The notes beneath the pieces are model-generated. The model did no database searches. It saw only the letters and a list, made by a program, of their open reading frames with translations, and had not been told where the DNA came from. Positions 38,592-47,930 of a DNA stretch of 64,000 nucleotides are shown here, piece by piece. The translations under genes and the position numbers were made by a program. This stretch comes from an uncultured Clostridium sp. (lineage in GTDB: Bacteria > Bacillota > Clostridia > Clostridiales > Clostridiaceae): contig CAIFEX010000015.1 of NCBI GenBank assembly GCA_903789665.1, positions 1 to 64,000 on the forward strand, given 5' to 3'. Position 1 is the stretch's first letter. Every line of letters starts with the position of its first letter.

Positions 38592-38993
38592 TCATGAATT
38601 TATTTTTATACAATTGGATTTTATCCATCCTTTAGAATTTATTCTGGAACTGTCTATGATAGAAACTTCATACCAGAACTCGTCCATAATTTCAATGCCG
38701 TCATGAACCCTTAATAAAGTATTCTTTTCCAAAATATTTATTATACTGGAACTTGAAATAGGAGCCAAATACATATTGCTTTTTACAGCAACTAGTGCAT
38801 TTACTTGGGATGGGGTAATGTATCTGACATTTATTTTTTTGGGAATCTCCTTTGATATTTTTGATTTTAAATTGTCATTTTCATATTTTAAAGACAATAT
38901 CTGTCTTCTCTGTGATGAAATTTTATTTTGAAAATTATATAGAATCACAGAGGCGGCAATTACAAGTACTGTGAATAAAAAAGCTAACATCAT
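38592..38993 (-). CDS. Membrane-anchored SH3-like protein
   Basis: 133 residues. One N-terminal hydrophobic helix (MLAFLFTVLVIAASVILYNF), a short helix with coiled-coil character (about 22-48) and a C-terminal region (about 60-133) with the pattern of a bacterial SH3 domain (NTLLRVHDG.. FWYEVSI.. KGWIKSNCI). Such modules bind cell-wall peptides. The role is unknown. GGAGAAAT precedes ATG 38993. Confidence 0.6.
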   Translation of the reverse strand: MMLAFLFTVLVIAASVILYNFQNKISSQRRQILSLKYENDNLKSKISKEIPKKINVRYITPSQVNALVAVKSNMYLAPISSSSIINILEKNTLLRVHDGIEIMDEFWYEVSIIDSSRINSKGWIKSNCIKINS

Positions 38994-39053
38994 ATTTCTC
39001 CATGTTTATTATTTTAATATTAGTATATTCAATTCAGTACTCAAAAATGAAAA

Positions 39054-39707
39054 CTATATTGCTTTAATTAAATCCGAGTATTTAAATATGGTTGTATCTG
39101 CACAAGCTTTTATCTTCTCCCACTGAAGTTGTGAATATGTATCATATACACCTACTACGGTCATACCTGTAGATTTGGCCACCTTGATGGCAGACAGCGT
39201 GTCCTCAAATACAGCACAGCATTTTGGATTTAAACACAATTTGTCAGCAGCCATAAGATATATGTCTGGAAATGACTTTCCTTTTTTTACATCTTTTGTG
39301 GTTACTATGGAGTCAAACAGATTGTATATTTTATTTTTCTTTAGACTTATTTCTGCTATTTTTTTATAATTGCTGGTAGCAAGGGCCATTTTTATTTTTT
39401 CCCTTTTTAAAAGATGTAGAAAATCTTTGGCACCCGGTTTTAAAGAAATATTGTTGGAATACTCATCAAGGAGCATGTTGTACCATTCTTTTTGTATTTC
39501 AGGTATACTCTCAGTTAAATTGAAACTGTTTTTGAGATATCTTGCAGCTTCATCGAGGGTCATATTCTGAAGAGTATTTTTCAATTCTACTGTAAATGAT
39601 ATATTTTTTTTATTGAGATATTTTTTATCGATATCTTCCCACAGCCACATGGAATCCACTAAGGTTCCATCCATGTCGAAAATAGCCCCCTGAATATTTT
39701 TAAACAT
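39054..39707 (-). CDS. HAD-superfamily phosphatase (subfamily IA)
   Basis: 217 residues. The nucleophile motif FDMDGTLVDS, a later ATSNYKK, KKGKSFPD and FEDTLSA define a beta-phosphoglucomutase-like HAD enzyme. GGGAGGG before ATG 39707 decides the start; upstream in-frame ATGs are too close. The substrate cannot be told. It lies 33 bases after the hydrogenase-like gene. Confidence 0.85.
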   Translation of the reverse strand: MFKNIQGAIFDMDGTLVDSMWLWEDIDKKYLNKKNISFTVELKNTLQNMTLDEAARYLKNSFNLTESIPEIQKEWYNMLLDEYSNNISLKPGAKDFLHLLKREKIKMALATSNYKKIAEISLKKNKIYNLFDSIVTTKDVKKGKSFPDIYLMAADKLCLNPKCCAVFEDTLSAIKVAKSTGMTVVGVYDTYSQLQWEKIKACADTTIFKYSDLIKAI

Positions 39708-39740
39708 AACCATTTTCCCTCCCATTATGATCTGCAAATA

Positions 39741-41087
39741 TTAAAAAAACCTCTCCAATAGTTTTATTTTATTTTTGTCTTTGAAATCATCTACAGAATT
39801 TATATTGATTTTAGCCAGAATTTCGTTCATACAATTACTGTCAATGGAAACCTTTATTTTGGAATTCCCGGCAAATCTGTCTACCTGTTTTTTGCCTTCT
39901 TCTTTTGGAATTATTGCTTTAGGTCCTCCTACACATCCACCGATACACCCCATGCCTTCAATGAAATTGGCTTTTATTTCTCCATTTTGAGCTTTGGAAA
40001 GTATGGATTTGCATTCTCTTACCCCATTTGCTTTTACTGCCCTGAATAATTTATATTTTTCAGGGAAGATTCTCTTTACGGCTTCACTTACTGCAATTGA
40101 TACACCACCGGTACGGGCATATAATCTTCCGCCTCTGGAAGCATATTCCGGAGAAAGTTCCTCCTTGAGTTCACTTGGATGTATATCGAGGGTATCAAAT
40201 ATGTCCTTTATTTCTGAGAAAGTTAATACAAAATCTATATCTTTAGTTATATCTTTTTCCCTGGCTTCAGATTTTTTGGCGATGCAGGGACCTATAAATA
40301 CCACTTTACAATTTGGATTTAATTTTTTAAGCACTCTTCCCCCTGCAGCCATAGGTGAAACAGAAGGTGATACATATTTTATAAGATTATTGTAAATTTT
40401 CTTTAACATGCCTACCCACATAGGACAACAGCAGGAAGTTATCATAAAATCTTTTTCATTTTTTACGTAATTATTGAATTCTACAGCTTCTTTTAAAGTT
40501 AACATATCTGCAAAGAATGCCACTTCGATCATATCTGCAAATCCTAATTTTTTAAAAGCACTTCTAAGTTTCCCTAAAGTCACATCTTTCCCGAATTGAC
40601 CTATTATAGCCGGAGCTACAATTGCTATTACCGGAGAACCACTTTTTAATAGATTGGCCAACGGCAAAAATTGAACTTTATCCATTATTCCTCCTGTAGG
40701 GCAGGCTTCTACGCAAAAACCGCAGTCAATGCATTTATCTTTGTCTATATAAGTAGTATTTTTATTGGTATCCACCAATATGGCGTCAAATGGACAGGAT
40801 TTTTGGCACAGTGTTTTACCATCTTTATCTGCACATTCCATTGAACAATGTTTTACTTTGTTGACTATTTTTCCATCTGGTTTATAGGAGATTATTGATT
40901 TTTTTAAATCTTCTATGAAGTCAGGGCTATAATTTATATTTGTACCGCATAATGAAGATATGATTTTGCACAACTCCTGTTTGCTGATTTTGTTTTTTGA
41001 CAAAATAAATTTTATTTTATCTTCAAAGTTTCCCTTATAATAAGATTCTATTAGGGATTTAAATAGATCTTTATATTGACTTTTCAT
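39741..41087 (-). CDS. [FeFe]-hydrogenase-like iron-sulfur protein
   Basis: 448 residues. An N-terminal helical region precedes two 4Fe-4S sites (a Cys81-98 set, and Cys119, 122, 125, 129) and the H-cluster domain. The three signatures are TSCCCPMW (217-224), GPCIAKKSE (266-274) and EGMGCIGGCVGG (377-388). L1 has an extra Cys and L3 lacks the usual proline, unlike catalytic CpI types. It may be a sensory or group D enzyme; hydrogen turnover is uncertain. Confidence 0.85.
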   Translation of the reverse strand: MKSQYKDLFKSLIESYYKGNFEDKIKFILSKNKISKQELCKIISSLCGTNINYSPDFIEDLKKSIISYKPDGKIVNKVKHCSMECADKDGKTLCQKSCPFDAILVDTNKNTTYIDKDKCIDCGFCVEACPTGGIMDKVQFLPLANLLKSGSPVIAIVAPAIIGQFGKDVTLGKLRSAFKKLGFADMIEVAFFADMLTLKEAVEFNNYVKNEKDFMITSCCCPMWVGMLKKIYNNLIKYVSPSVSPMAAGGRVLKKLNPNCKVVFIGPCIAKKSEAREKDITKDIDFVLTFSEIKDIFDTLDIHPSELKEELSPEYASRGGRLYARTGGVSIAVSEAVKRIFPEKYKLFRAVKANGVRECKSILSKAQNGEIKANFIEGMGCIGGCVGGPKAIIPKEEGKKQVDRFAGNSKIKVSIDSNCMNEILAKININSVDDFKDKNKIKLLERFF

Positions 41088-41151
41088 TAATGGTACAACT
41101 CCTTGTATAATTGGTTTGTTGATAAATCAAAAAATTGTTTTTTATGTAAGT

Positions 41152-41181
41152 AAACCCTAGCTTAAAGGTAAGCTGGGGTTT
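41152..41181. terminator. Hairpin downstream of tRNA-Pro
   Basis: AAACCCTAGCTTA pairs with TAAGCTGGGGTTT (one G-T). It lies after tRNA-Pro on the minus strand and just upstream of the hydrogenase-like gene; the T run is poor on the minus strand. Confidence 0.5.
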
Positions 41182-41215
41182 TAACTTTGCACAATATACA
41201 AATTGCTTTTATAAA

Positions 41216-41291
41216 TGGTCGGAGTGACAGGATTTGAACCTGCGACCTCTTGCTCCCGAAGCAAGCGCGCTACCATCTGCGCTACACCCCG
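41216..41291 (-). tRNA. tRNA-Pro (CGG)
   Basis: 76-base cloverleaf on the minus strand: acceptor CGGGGTG/CACTCCG, anticodon loop TTCGGGA reading CGG, T loop TTCAAAT, encoded CCA. A lone gene with its own promoter. Confidence 0.93.
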
Positions 41292-41327
41292 TTCATATAA
41301 TATATTATAGCATATATTATATGAACG
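41290..41327. promoter_or_regulatory. 15-base inverted repeat holding the tRNA-Pro promoter
   Basis: CGTTCATATAATATA / TATATTATATGAACG flank an 8-base centre. On the minus strand the second arm abuts the tRNA 5' end and a TATAAT lies in the centre, with TGTGAC 17 bases upstream. It may be an operator or a chance AT palindrome. Confidence 0.5.
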
Positions 41328-41351
41328 TCACAGTAAAAATTTTATTTAAAT

Positions 41352-41684
41352 TTAGAAATCGTTTGATTTCGTAGTTATATTGGAATTATCGCCTTCACCT
41401 TTTGTAGGAACTGTTGACATTAAAAATCCTACTAATACGGATACTAGGGCAGGAGATATTATATTTATATAAGCTATATAAGAAGTTCTATATAAGATGA
41501 ATGCACTTAGACCTGTTATGAGCAAGGTTATAAAAAACAGGTAAATTATAAATCTGGCGAAAGATCTAAAAAATTTTTCGTATAGCTTGTGTCTTGTAGG
41601 TCCGCTGATTATTTTTACAAACAGAAAATAGGACAATAAAATTAAAAATATGTCGACGGATGCAGATATTAAAAAGTTTTTCAA
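41352..41684 (-). CDS. Small integral membrane protein
   Basis: About 110 residues with three hydrophobic helices (SASVDIFLILLSYFLFV, FIIYLFFITLLITGLSAFIL, YINIISPALVSVLVGFL) and a polar acidic tail. An ORF start at 41699 overlaps the GGAGGTG site, so TTG 41684 is chosen. No family is recognised. It lies just downstream of murC on the same strand, so it may be translated from the murC message. Confidence 0.6.
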   Translation of the reverse strand: MKNFLISASVDIFLILLSYFLFVKIISGPTRHKLYEKFFRSFARFIIYLFFITLLITGLSAFILYRTSYIAYINIISPALVSVLVGFLMSTVPTKGEGDNSNITTKSNDF

Positions 41685-41745
41685 ATGAAACACCTCCAAT
41701 AACTTTGACTATAGTATTACCTTATTGGAGGCATTTTACACTAAA

Positions 41746-43116
41746 TTATTGCAGATACATTTCTCCTATTTTGTAAACATCACCTGCACCTATAGTTAAA
41801 AATAGGTCTCCGTCCTTTAAATCTCTTTTCAAATATTCTACTATTGAATTGAAGCTTTTAATATAACTGCATTTTACTCCTCGCTTTGAAATGTCCCTGG
41901 CTAACATGGCTGAACTTACTTTTCCAGTATCTTTTTCCCTCGCAGGGAATATGTCTGTAAGTATCAATTCATCCACATTGTCGAAAGCGGAGGTAAATTC
42001 TTTATAAAGATTGATAGTTCTTGAAAATGTGTGGGGTTGAAAAACGCAAATTATTCTTTTATGTGGATAATTTTGAGCCGTATTTAAGGTAGCTCTTATT
42101 TCGGTAGGATGGTGTGCGTAATCGTCTACCACAGTTATTCCGTTTTTCTTACTTTTTATTTCAAATCTTCTGTGAGTACCTTTGAAACTTTCTAAGGCGG
42201 ATTTAATGTTTTCAGTTGATATATTTAAAATTAAGGAGACGGCTATGCTGGCAAGTGCATTTAATATATTGTGTTTGCCCGGGACAGCTAAATGTAAAGA
42301 AAGTATAATTTTATTATCTTTATATACTTTGAAACAAGCACATCCAACTTCGTCAAAATGTATATCTTTGGCGGTAATTCTACCGCTGTTTATGCCGTAG
42401 GTTATTATATTGCAGTCTACATCGGGCATTATGTTATTTATTCTATTATCATCACTGTAACATACCAGATAGCCATTTTTGGGGATCAATTTGGCAAATT
42501 TCAAAAAAGCATTTTGTACATTTTCTATATTTTTATAATAGTCAAGGTGTTCGGCATCTATATTTAAAATTACACCTATAAACGGGAAAAATTTTAAAAA
42601 GGATCCCTTGTATTCACAAGCTTCTGTAATAAAGTACGGACTGTCTCCTGTCCTGACATTTCCGTTTATGATATCCAAATTTCCGCCTACCAATATTGTG
42701 GGATCCAAATTTGCCTTTAGTGTTATGGAAGACAGCATAGAAGTAGTGGTGGTTTTACCATGGGCTCCGGATACTGCTACGTTGTATTTATGGCCTTTCA
42801 TTATATTTCCTAAGAATTCAGCTCTGGACATCAAGGGAATTTTTAAGTCTTTTGCCTTTAAGAGTTCTTCATTGTCTTTGGATATAGCAGCGGTGTATAC
42901 TACCAAATCTATATCCAGTGTTATATTTTCGGCAGTTTGGCCTATATATATTTTAGCACCCATCGATTTAAGTTTATCTGTTGCAGGAGAAACTTTAACA
43001 TCGGAACCGGATACCTCAAAATTTTTTTTAAGTAGAATTTCAGCTAAACCACTCATGCTTATTCCGCCTATGCCTATGAAATGTACCTTTTTATTTTTTA
43101 TAAAATCAAACGACAA
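41746..43116 (-). CDS. murC: UDP-N-acetylmuramate-L-alanine ligase
   Basis: 456 residues. It adds L-Ala to UDP-MurNAc. ATP site [10 protein letters not shown], the Rossmann-like N-terminal [14 protein letters not shown] and later [10 protein letters not shown] are diagnostic. TTG 43116 after AGGAGTGA is the start. Like murA and murI, it stands apart from a dcw cluster. Confidence 0.95.
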   Translation of the reverse strand: MSFDFIKNKKVHFIGIGGISMSGLAEILLKKNFEVSGSDVKVSPATDKLKSMGAKIYIGQTAENITLDIDLVVYTAAISKDNEELLKAKDLKIPLMSRAEFLGNIMKGHKYNVAVSGAHGKTTTTSMLSSITLKANLDPTILVGGNLDIINGNVRTGDSPYFITEACEYKGSFLKFFPFIGVILNIDAEHLDYYKNIENVQNAFLKFAKLIPKNGYLVCYSDDNRINNIMPDVDCNIITYGINSGRITAKDIHFDEVGCACFKVYKDNKIILSLHLAVPGKHNILNALASIAVSLILNISTENIKSALESFKGTHRRFEIKSKKNGITVVDDYAHHPTEIRATLNTAQNYPHKRIICVFQPHTFSRTINLYKEFTSAFDNVDELILTDIFPAREKDTGKVSSAMLARDISKRGVKCSYIKSFNSIVEYLKRDLKDGDLFLTIGAGDVYKIGEMYLQ

Positions 43117-43323
43117 TTTAAATCACTCCTCTATTAACTAATCTATCAATAATTATATACAAAAGTTAACTAAAAACACAATAAAATTGTACTTCCGTGT
43201 GAAATATTATCATTCTGTTATAATAAATAAGTATTGATTAACTATAGATTTTAGAATACAATATGAATGATAGAATAAAATATTAGGATATTATTCGTAA
43301 AGCTGTATAGATGGGTGATGGAG

Positions 43324-44139
43324 ATGCAAAAATTTAGTAGAAACAATAGAATAGCGGCAATAACAAAAATATTGCTTGAAAATCCCAATAAAATAATAGG
43401 ATTAAATAATTTTACTGAAATGTTTAATACAGCAAAATCCACGGTAAGCGAGGACATAGTTGTTATCAGAGATACCCTGAGCAGGCTTCATATGGGAAGG
43501 ATAGATACCATATCAGGAGCAGCAGGAGGGATTAAGTATATAGGTGGTATATCCCCTGAAAAAACTAAAAAGTTTGCCGAAAAATTATGTATTATTTTAA
43601 AAAATAGAGAAAGAATAATACCAGGCAATTTTTTATATATGACAGATGTGATGTTCAATCCCAATATAATACATATGGCAGGAATGATTTTAGCATCTAT
43701 TTTTATAGAAAAGAATATTGATTGTGTAGTTACAGTTGAAACAAAAGGAATACCGCTTGCCTATGAAGTTGCTAAGATGATGGGAGTTCAACTTGTAGTG
43801 GCGAGAAGAGAGACAAAGTTCACAGAGGGATCCACTATAACTATCAATTATGTGTCAGGTTCTACAGGTAAAATCCAGAACATGTCATTATCTAAAAAAG
43901 CATTAAAAAATGGAAGTAAATGTATATTCATAGATGACTTTATGAAGGCAGGCGGAACTGCCATGGGCATAATTGACCTTTTGAAAGAATTTGAGAGCGA
44001 ACTTCTGGGCATAGGTTTTCTAATAGATAATGTTGGAATTCCTAAAAAATTAGTACAGAATTATGTATCAATAGTTGATTTTGAGGGTATTAATGAAAAT
44101 GGAGATGCCTTATTGACTCCTTCAAAAATGTTTAGTTAG
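43324..44139 (+). CDS. purR: Purine operon repressor
   Basis: About 271 residues. An N-terminal winged helix (about 3-70) is fused to a phosphoribosyltransferase-like domain with the PRPP motif FIDDFMKAGGTAMG. In Bacillus PurR binds DNA without, and leaves it with, PRPP. The start may be ATG 43324 or in-frame GTG/ATG triplets at 43315 and 43318. It lies before spoVG as in Bacillus. Confidence 0.92.
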   Translation: MQKFSRNNRIAAITKILLENPNKIIGLNNFTEMFNTAKSTVSEDIVVIRDTLSRLHMGRIDTISGAAGGIKYIGGISPEKTKKFAEKLCIILKNRERIIPGNFLYMTDVMFNPNIIHMAGMILASIFIEKNIDCVVTVETKGIPLAYEVAKMMGVQLVVARRETKFTEGSTITINYVSGSTGKIQNMSLSKKALKNGSKCIFIDDFMKAGGTAMGIIDLLKEFESELLGIGFLIDNVGIPKKLVQNYVSIVDFEGINENGDALLTPSKMFS

Positions 44140-44179
44140 TAAAGTTTTCAAAAAATTTTATTAGTTTTTAACAAAATAA

Positions 44180-44208
44180 GGAGGAAAAAAATAAGATATA
44201 GAGAATAG
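44180..44208 (+). promoter_or_regulatory. Sigma-H promoter of spoVG
   Basis: GGAGGAAAA (44180-44188), 11 bases, AGAGAATAG (44200-44208) fits RNAGGAWWW-N11-12-RNNGAATWW with one mismatch. Bacillus spoVG is sigma-H dependent, so the match is expected. Confidence 0.65.
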
Positions 44209-44240
44209 TATATACATAAGCATCTTGGAGGTGGATTTAT

Positions 44241-44531
44241 ATGCAAATTACTGACGTTAGAGTAAGAAAAATTACTGCCGAGGGTAAGATGAAAGCTATT
44301 GTTTCAGTAACCTTCGATAACGAATTCGTAGTTCACGATATAAAGGTTATAGAGGGGCAGAACGGTCTTTTTATAGCAATGCCAAGCAGAAAAACTCCAG
44401 ATGGGGAATTTAAAGACATTGCTCATCCAATAAATACTCAAACCAGAGAGAAAATACAAAAAGCAATTCTTGAGGAGTATGAAAAAGTTAAAAGTGAGGA
44501 AATTGCTACCGAACGAAAGACGGAGGAATAA
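44241..44531 (+). CDS. spoVG: SpoVG regulator
   Basis: 96 residues, conserved SpoVG core ([11 protein letters not shown].. [19 protein letters not shown].. IAHPIN). It is a small DNA- and RNA-binding protein involved in sporulation and envelope control. TTGGAGGTGG precedes the ATG; a sigma-H-like promoter lies upstream. Confidence 0.95.
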   Translation: MQITDVRVRKITAEGKMKAIVSVTFDNEFVVHDIKVIEGQNGLFIAMPSRKTPDGEFKDIAHPINTQTREKIQKAILEEYEKVKSEEIATERKTEE

Positions 44532-44532
44532 T

Positions 44533-44556
44533 AAAGGGGAGTGTTCTACTCCTTTT
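44533..44556 (+). terminator. Terminator after spoVG
   Basis: Stem AAAGGGGAG/CTCCTTTTT with a small loop, followed by TTTTTATTATTTTCC. Confidence 0.7.
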
Positions 44557-44738
44557 TATTATTTTCCCGTTTATTTTTCTACTTTCAACTGGATTTAAAA
44601 ATGTATTAATAGGCTTGTCATTTTTCAATTCTATTGGAATAATAATCCAGATAATTTGTAAGGTTGCAAATAAATTTCATATAAAATATAATATTATAGG
44701 ATGTTTTAATAGTATGTATACCATAAAGAGGTGTTAAA

Positions 44739-46109
44739 ATGTATAATTGTGCCGTAATATTAGCAGCTGGTGAGGGAAAAAGAATGAAATCCTCTATTCC
44801 CAAGGTTTTACATAAAGTTTGTGGAAGAGAAATGGTGAACATAGTTATTGATTCTGCGAAAAAAGCACAGATAGAAGATATAGATGTGGTAATTGGCAAG
44901 GGAGCAGAACAAGTAAAGGAAGCTACAAAAAGCAGAGATGTGACCTATTCTTTACAAGATGGACAATTAGGTACAGGGCATGCAGTTCTATGTGCCGGTG
45001 ATTTTTTAAAGGGTAAAGAGGGTACAGTAGTTATATTTACAGGGGATTCACCTTTAATAGAGGAAGATGCCATAAAGAACATGCTAAATTTTCATAACAA
45101 GGGAAAATACAAGGCCACTGTATTGACAGCCGAGGTAGATGATCCCACAGGATATGGAAGAATTGTAAGGAAAAAAAATGGAGAGGTGCTCAAAATAGTT
45201 GAACACAAGGATTGTTCAGCTGAAGAATTGAAAATTAATGAAATAAATTCGGGAATGTATTGTTTTGATATAGAAAGTCTTGTTGAAAACCTGGATAAAT
45301 TACATAATAATAATGTTCAAGGTGAGTATTACCTGACTGATGTAATAGAGATATTGAAAAACAAGGGAGAGAGAATAGGAGCTCTTCCGGTAAATTTTGA
45401 AGAAGTTATGGGGGTCAATTCAAGGTTGCAGCTTTCAAAAGCCGAGAGAGTTATGAGAAATAGAGTAAATAATATGCATATGAAAAATGGAATTACGATT
45501 ATTGACCCAAATACCACTTACATAGGACTGAATGTCAAAATAGGAAGAGATACTACAATATATCCCGGAAATGTAATTGAGGGAAATACTGTTATAGGAG
45601 AAAATTGTGTATTATACCCTAATTCCCGCATAAAAGACAGCACGATAGATGACAATGTGACTGTGCAGAGCTCGGTAATATTAAGCAGCAGTGTAGGAAA
45701 AAATGTTACTGTAGGTCCCTTTGCCTATATAAGACCTGAAAGTGTTATAGGTAGATCAGTTAAAATAGGTGATTTTGTAGAGATAAAAAAATCTACGATT
45801 GGCGATAGGACTAAAGTAGCCCACTTGACATATATAGGTGATGCTGAAGTTGGAAGCGGGTGTAATTTTGGATGTGGAACTGTTGTAGTAAATTATGATG
45901 GCAAAGTGAAAAATAAAACTTTAGTTGGTAATAATTCATTTATAGGATGCAATACAAATTTGGTTTCACCGGTGAAAGTGAATGACAATACTTATATAGC
46001 AGCTGGTTCCACTATAACAGATGAAGTTCCAGAAGGATCACTTGCCATAGCCAGAGCAAGACAGGTAAATAAAGAAGGTTGGGTATATAAAAAAGGATTA
46101 GGGAAATAA
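44739..46109 (+). CDS. glmU: GlmU N-acetylglucosamine-1-P uridyltransferase / acetyltransferase
   Basis: 456 residues. The N-terminal pyrophosphorylase domain has [17 protein letters not shown] and TGDSPL; the C-terminal part (from about 250) is a left-handed beta helix of hexapeptides ([13 protein letters not shown]..) and ends with the acetyl-CoA site. It makes UDP-GlcNAc, the MurA substrate. GGTGT and a short spacing precede the ATG. Confidence 0.95.
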   Translation: MYNCAVILAAGEGKRMKSSIPKVLHKVCGREMVNIVIDSAKKAQIEDIDVVIGKGAEQVKEATKSRDVTYSLQDGQLGTGHAVLCAGDFLKGKEGTVVIFTGDSPLIEEDAIKNMLNFHNKGKYKATVLTAEVDDPTGYGRIVRKKNGEVLKIVEHKDCSAEELKINEINSGMYCFDIESLVENLDKLHNNNVQGEYYLTDVIEILKNKGERIGALPVNFEEVMGVNSRLQLSKAERVMRNRVNNMHMKNGITIIDPNTTYIGLNVKIGRDTTIYPGNVIEGNTVIGENCVLYPNSRIKDSTIDDNVTVQSSVILSSSVGKNVTVGPFAYIRPESVIGRSVKIGDFVEIKKSTIGDRTKVAHLTYIGDAEVGSGCNFGCGTVVVNYDGKVKNKTLVGNNSFIGCNTNLVSPVKVNDNTYIAAGSTITDEVPEGSLAIARARQVNKEGWVYKKGLGK

Positions 46110-46130
46110 ATTTTAGGAGGGCTTTACATA

Positions 46131-47090
46131 ATGATAACCCATGGTAAAAATATCAAAATCTTTGCAGGAAATTCTCATCCTGGGCTGGCTAAGGACATAG
46201 CCACTATTCTGGGGACTACAGTTGGAAATGCGAAGGTTTCAACTTTTAGTGATGGAGAAATATCTGTAGATATCAATGAAACTGTAAGGGGTATGGATGT
46301 ATTTATAGTTCAGTCTACAAACAATCCTGTAAATGACAATCTGATGGAATTGCTTATAATGATCGATGCATTTAAAAGGGCATCGGCAGGAAGAATAACT
46401 GCGGTAATGCCTTATTATGGTTATGCTAGGCAGGATAGGAAAGCTAAGGCGAGAGATCCAATTACCGCAAAACTTGTTGCAGATTTATTGACTGCTGCAG
46501 GAGCGGACAGGGTACTTACTATGGATCTCCATGCAGCACAGATTCAAGGTTACTTTAATATACCTTTAGATCACCTTTTGGGAGCTCCTATACTAGCAAA
46601 ATATTTTATCCAGAAGGGATTTAAAGATAGAAAAGATATAGTTGTAGTATCTCCGGATCTTGGAAGTGTTACAAGAGCTAGAAAATTTGCAGATAAACTT
46701 CATGCTCCCATAGCCATTATCGATAAGAGAAGACCGAAAGCTAATGTATCGGAGGTAATGAATATAATCGGGGATGTTGAAGGTAAAATTGCAATATTGG
46801 TAGATGACATGATAGATACAGCTGGAACTATAACAAATGGGGCTCAAGCCCTTGTAAATAGAGGTGCAAAGGATGTATATGCATGCTGCACTCATGCCGT
46901 ATTGTCAGGACCGGCCATAGAAAGATTAAAGAATTCGGTTATAAAGGAACTTGTGATGTTAAATACAATAAATCTTCCTAAGGAAAAAATGCTGGATAAG
47001 TTTAAAATATTATCCATAGCTTCGGTTTTTGCAGAAGCTATAAGAAGGATATATGAAGATGTGTCGGTTAGCAAACTCTTTGAAGATTGA
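46131..47090 (+). CDS. prs: Ribose-phosphate pyrophosphokinase
   Basis: 319 residues. It makes PRPP from ribose-5-P and ATP. PRPP loop [13 protein letters not shown] part YGYARQDRK and KRRPKAN are present. It follows glmU, as in Bacillus. PRPP is the effector of PurR a few genes away. Confidence 0.95.
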   Translation: MITHGKNIKIFAGNSHPGLAKDIATILGTTVGNAKVSTFSDGEISVDINETVRGMDVFIVQSTNNPVNDNLMELLIMIDAFKRASAGRITAVMPYYGYARQDRKAKARDPITAKLVADLLTAAGADRVLTMDLHAAQIQGYFNIPLDHLLGAPILAKYFIQKGFKDRKDIVVVSPDLGSVTRARKFADKLHAPIAIIDKRRPKANVSEVMNIIGDVEGKIAILVDDMIDTAGTITNGAQALVNRGAKDVYACCTHAVLSGPAIERLKNSVIKELVMLNTINLPKEKMLDKFKILSIASVFAEAIRRIYEDVSVSKLFED

Positions 47091-47097
47091 TATGAAG

Positions 47098-47126
47098 GAG
47101 CATGTAGAAGTTTTTTCTACATGCTC
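47098..47126 (+). terminator. Terminator after prs
   Basis: Stem GAGCATGTAGA / TCTACATGCTC with loop AGTTTTT, then TTATGTTA. Confidence 0.75.
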
Positions 47127-47242
47127 TTATGTTAAAGTGCAATTTATTTCATATCTCAATTAATATGATAAATTTGGAAATATAGTTTATAATTAATACT
47201 ATAAATACTGTGGATAAATAAAGATTGGTTAGGAGGAAAATG

Positions 47243-47929
47243 ATGGAGGGATCAATAGGTAAGATTCTAATTGTAGATGATGATGAAAATATATGTGAAG
47301 TAATAAAAATGTATTTGGAGAATGCAGGCTATAAAACGCAGATTGCAAATGATGGGAAAACGGCGGAAACATTATTTTTAAAGTATAAGCCGGATCTGGT
47401 ATTATTGGATATAATGCTGCCCAATATAGACGGTATAGATGTACTTAAATGGATACGAAAAGAATCTGAGACTCCTGTAATAATGCTTACTGCAAAGGGA
47501 GAGACTTTTGATAAAGTTTTGGGACTTGAACTGGGAGCTGATGATTATATAGTAAAGCCTTTTGAGGCCAAGGAGATGCTGGCCAGGATTAAAGCCGTAC
47601 TTAGAAGATACACTGTAGATAATGACAGTAAAGAAGTGTTGAAATTTGAAGATTTGACTGTTGATATAAATTCATATACGGTTGTGTATAAAAATAAAGA
47701 AGTAAAAATGCCTCCCAAGGAATTTGAATTGTTGTATTATTTGGCAAATAACAAGAACAGGGTATTTACCAGAGAGCAGTTGCTGTGTGAAGTTTGGGGA
47801 TATGATTATCCAGGAGACTCTAGGACAGTGGATGTTCATATTAAGAGGCTCAGGGAAAAACTTCAGGGAGGACCTAACTGGCAGATAGAGACAGTATGGG
47901 GCGTAGGATATAAGTTTGAGGTGAAATAA
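47243..47929 (+). CDS. OmpR-family response regulator
   Basis: 228 residues. Receiver with acidic DDD near 12-14, phospho-acceptor Asp56 (LLDIMLP) and Lys in YIVKPF; C-terminal winged helix. AGGAGG at 47231-47236 fits ATG 47243 better than the in-frame upstream codons. A histidine kinase follows one base after the stop, then HtrA. Targets likely include htrA, by context. Confidence 0.9.
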   Translation: MEGSIGKILIVDDDENICEVIKMYLENAGYKTQIANDGKTAETLFLKYKPDLVLLDIMLPNIDGIDVLKWIRKESETPVIMLTAKGETFDKVLGLELGADDYIVKPFEAKEMLARIKAVLRRYTVDNDSKEVLKFEDLTVDINSYTVVYKNKEVKMPPKEFELLYYLANNKNRVFTREQLLCEVWGYDYPGDSRTVDVHIKRLREKLQGGPNWQIETVWGVGYKFEVK

Positions 47930-47930
47930 G

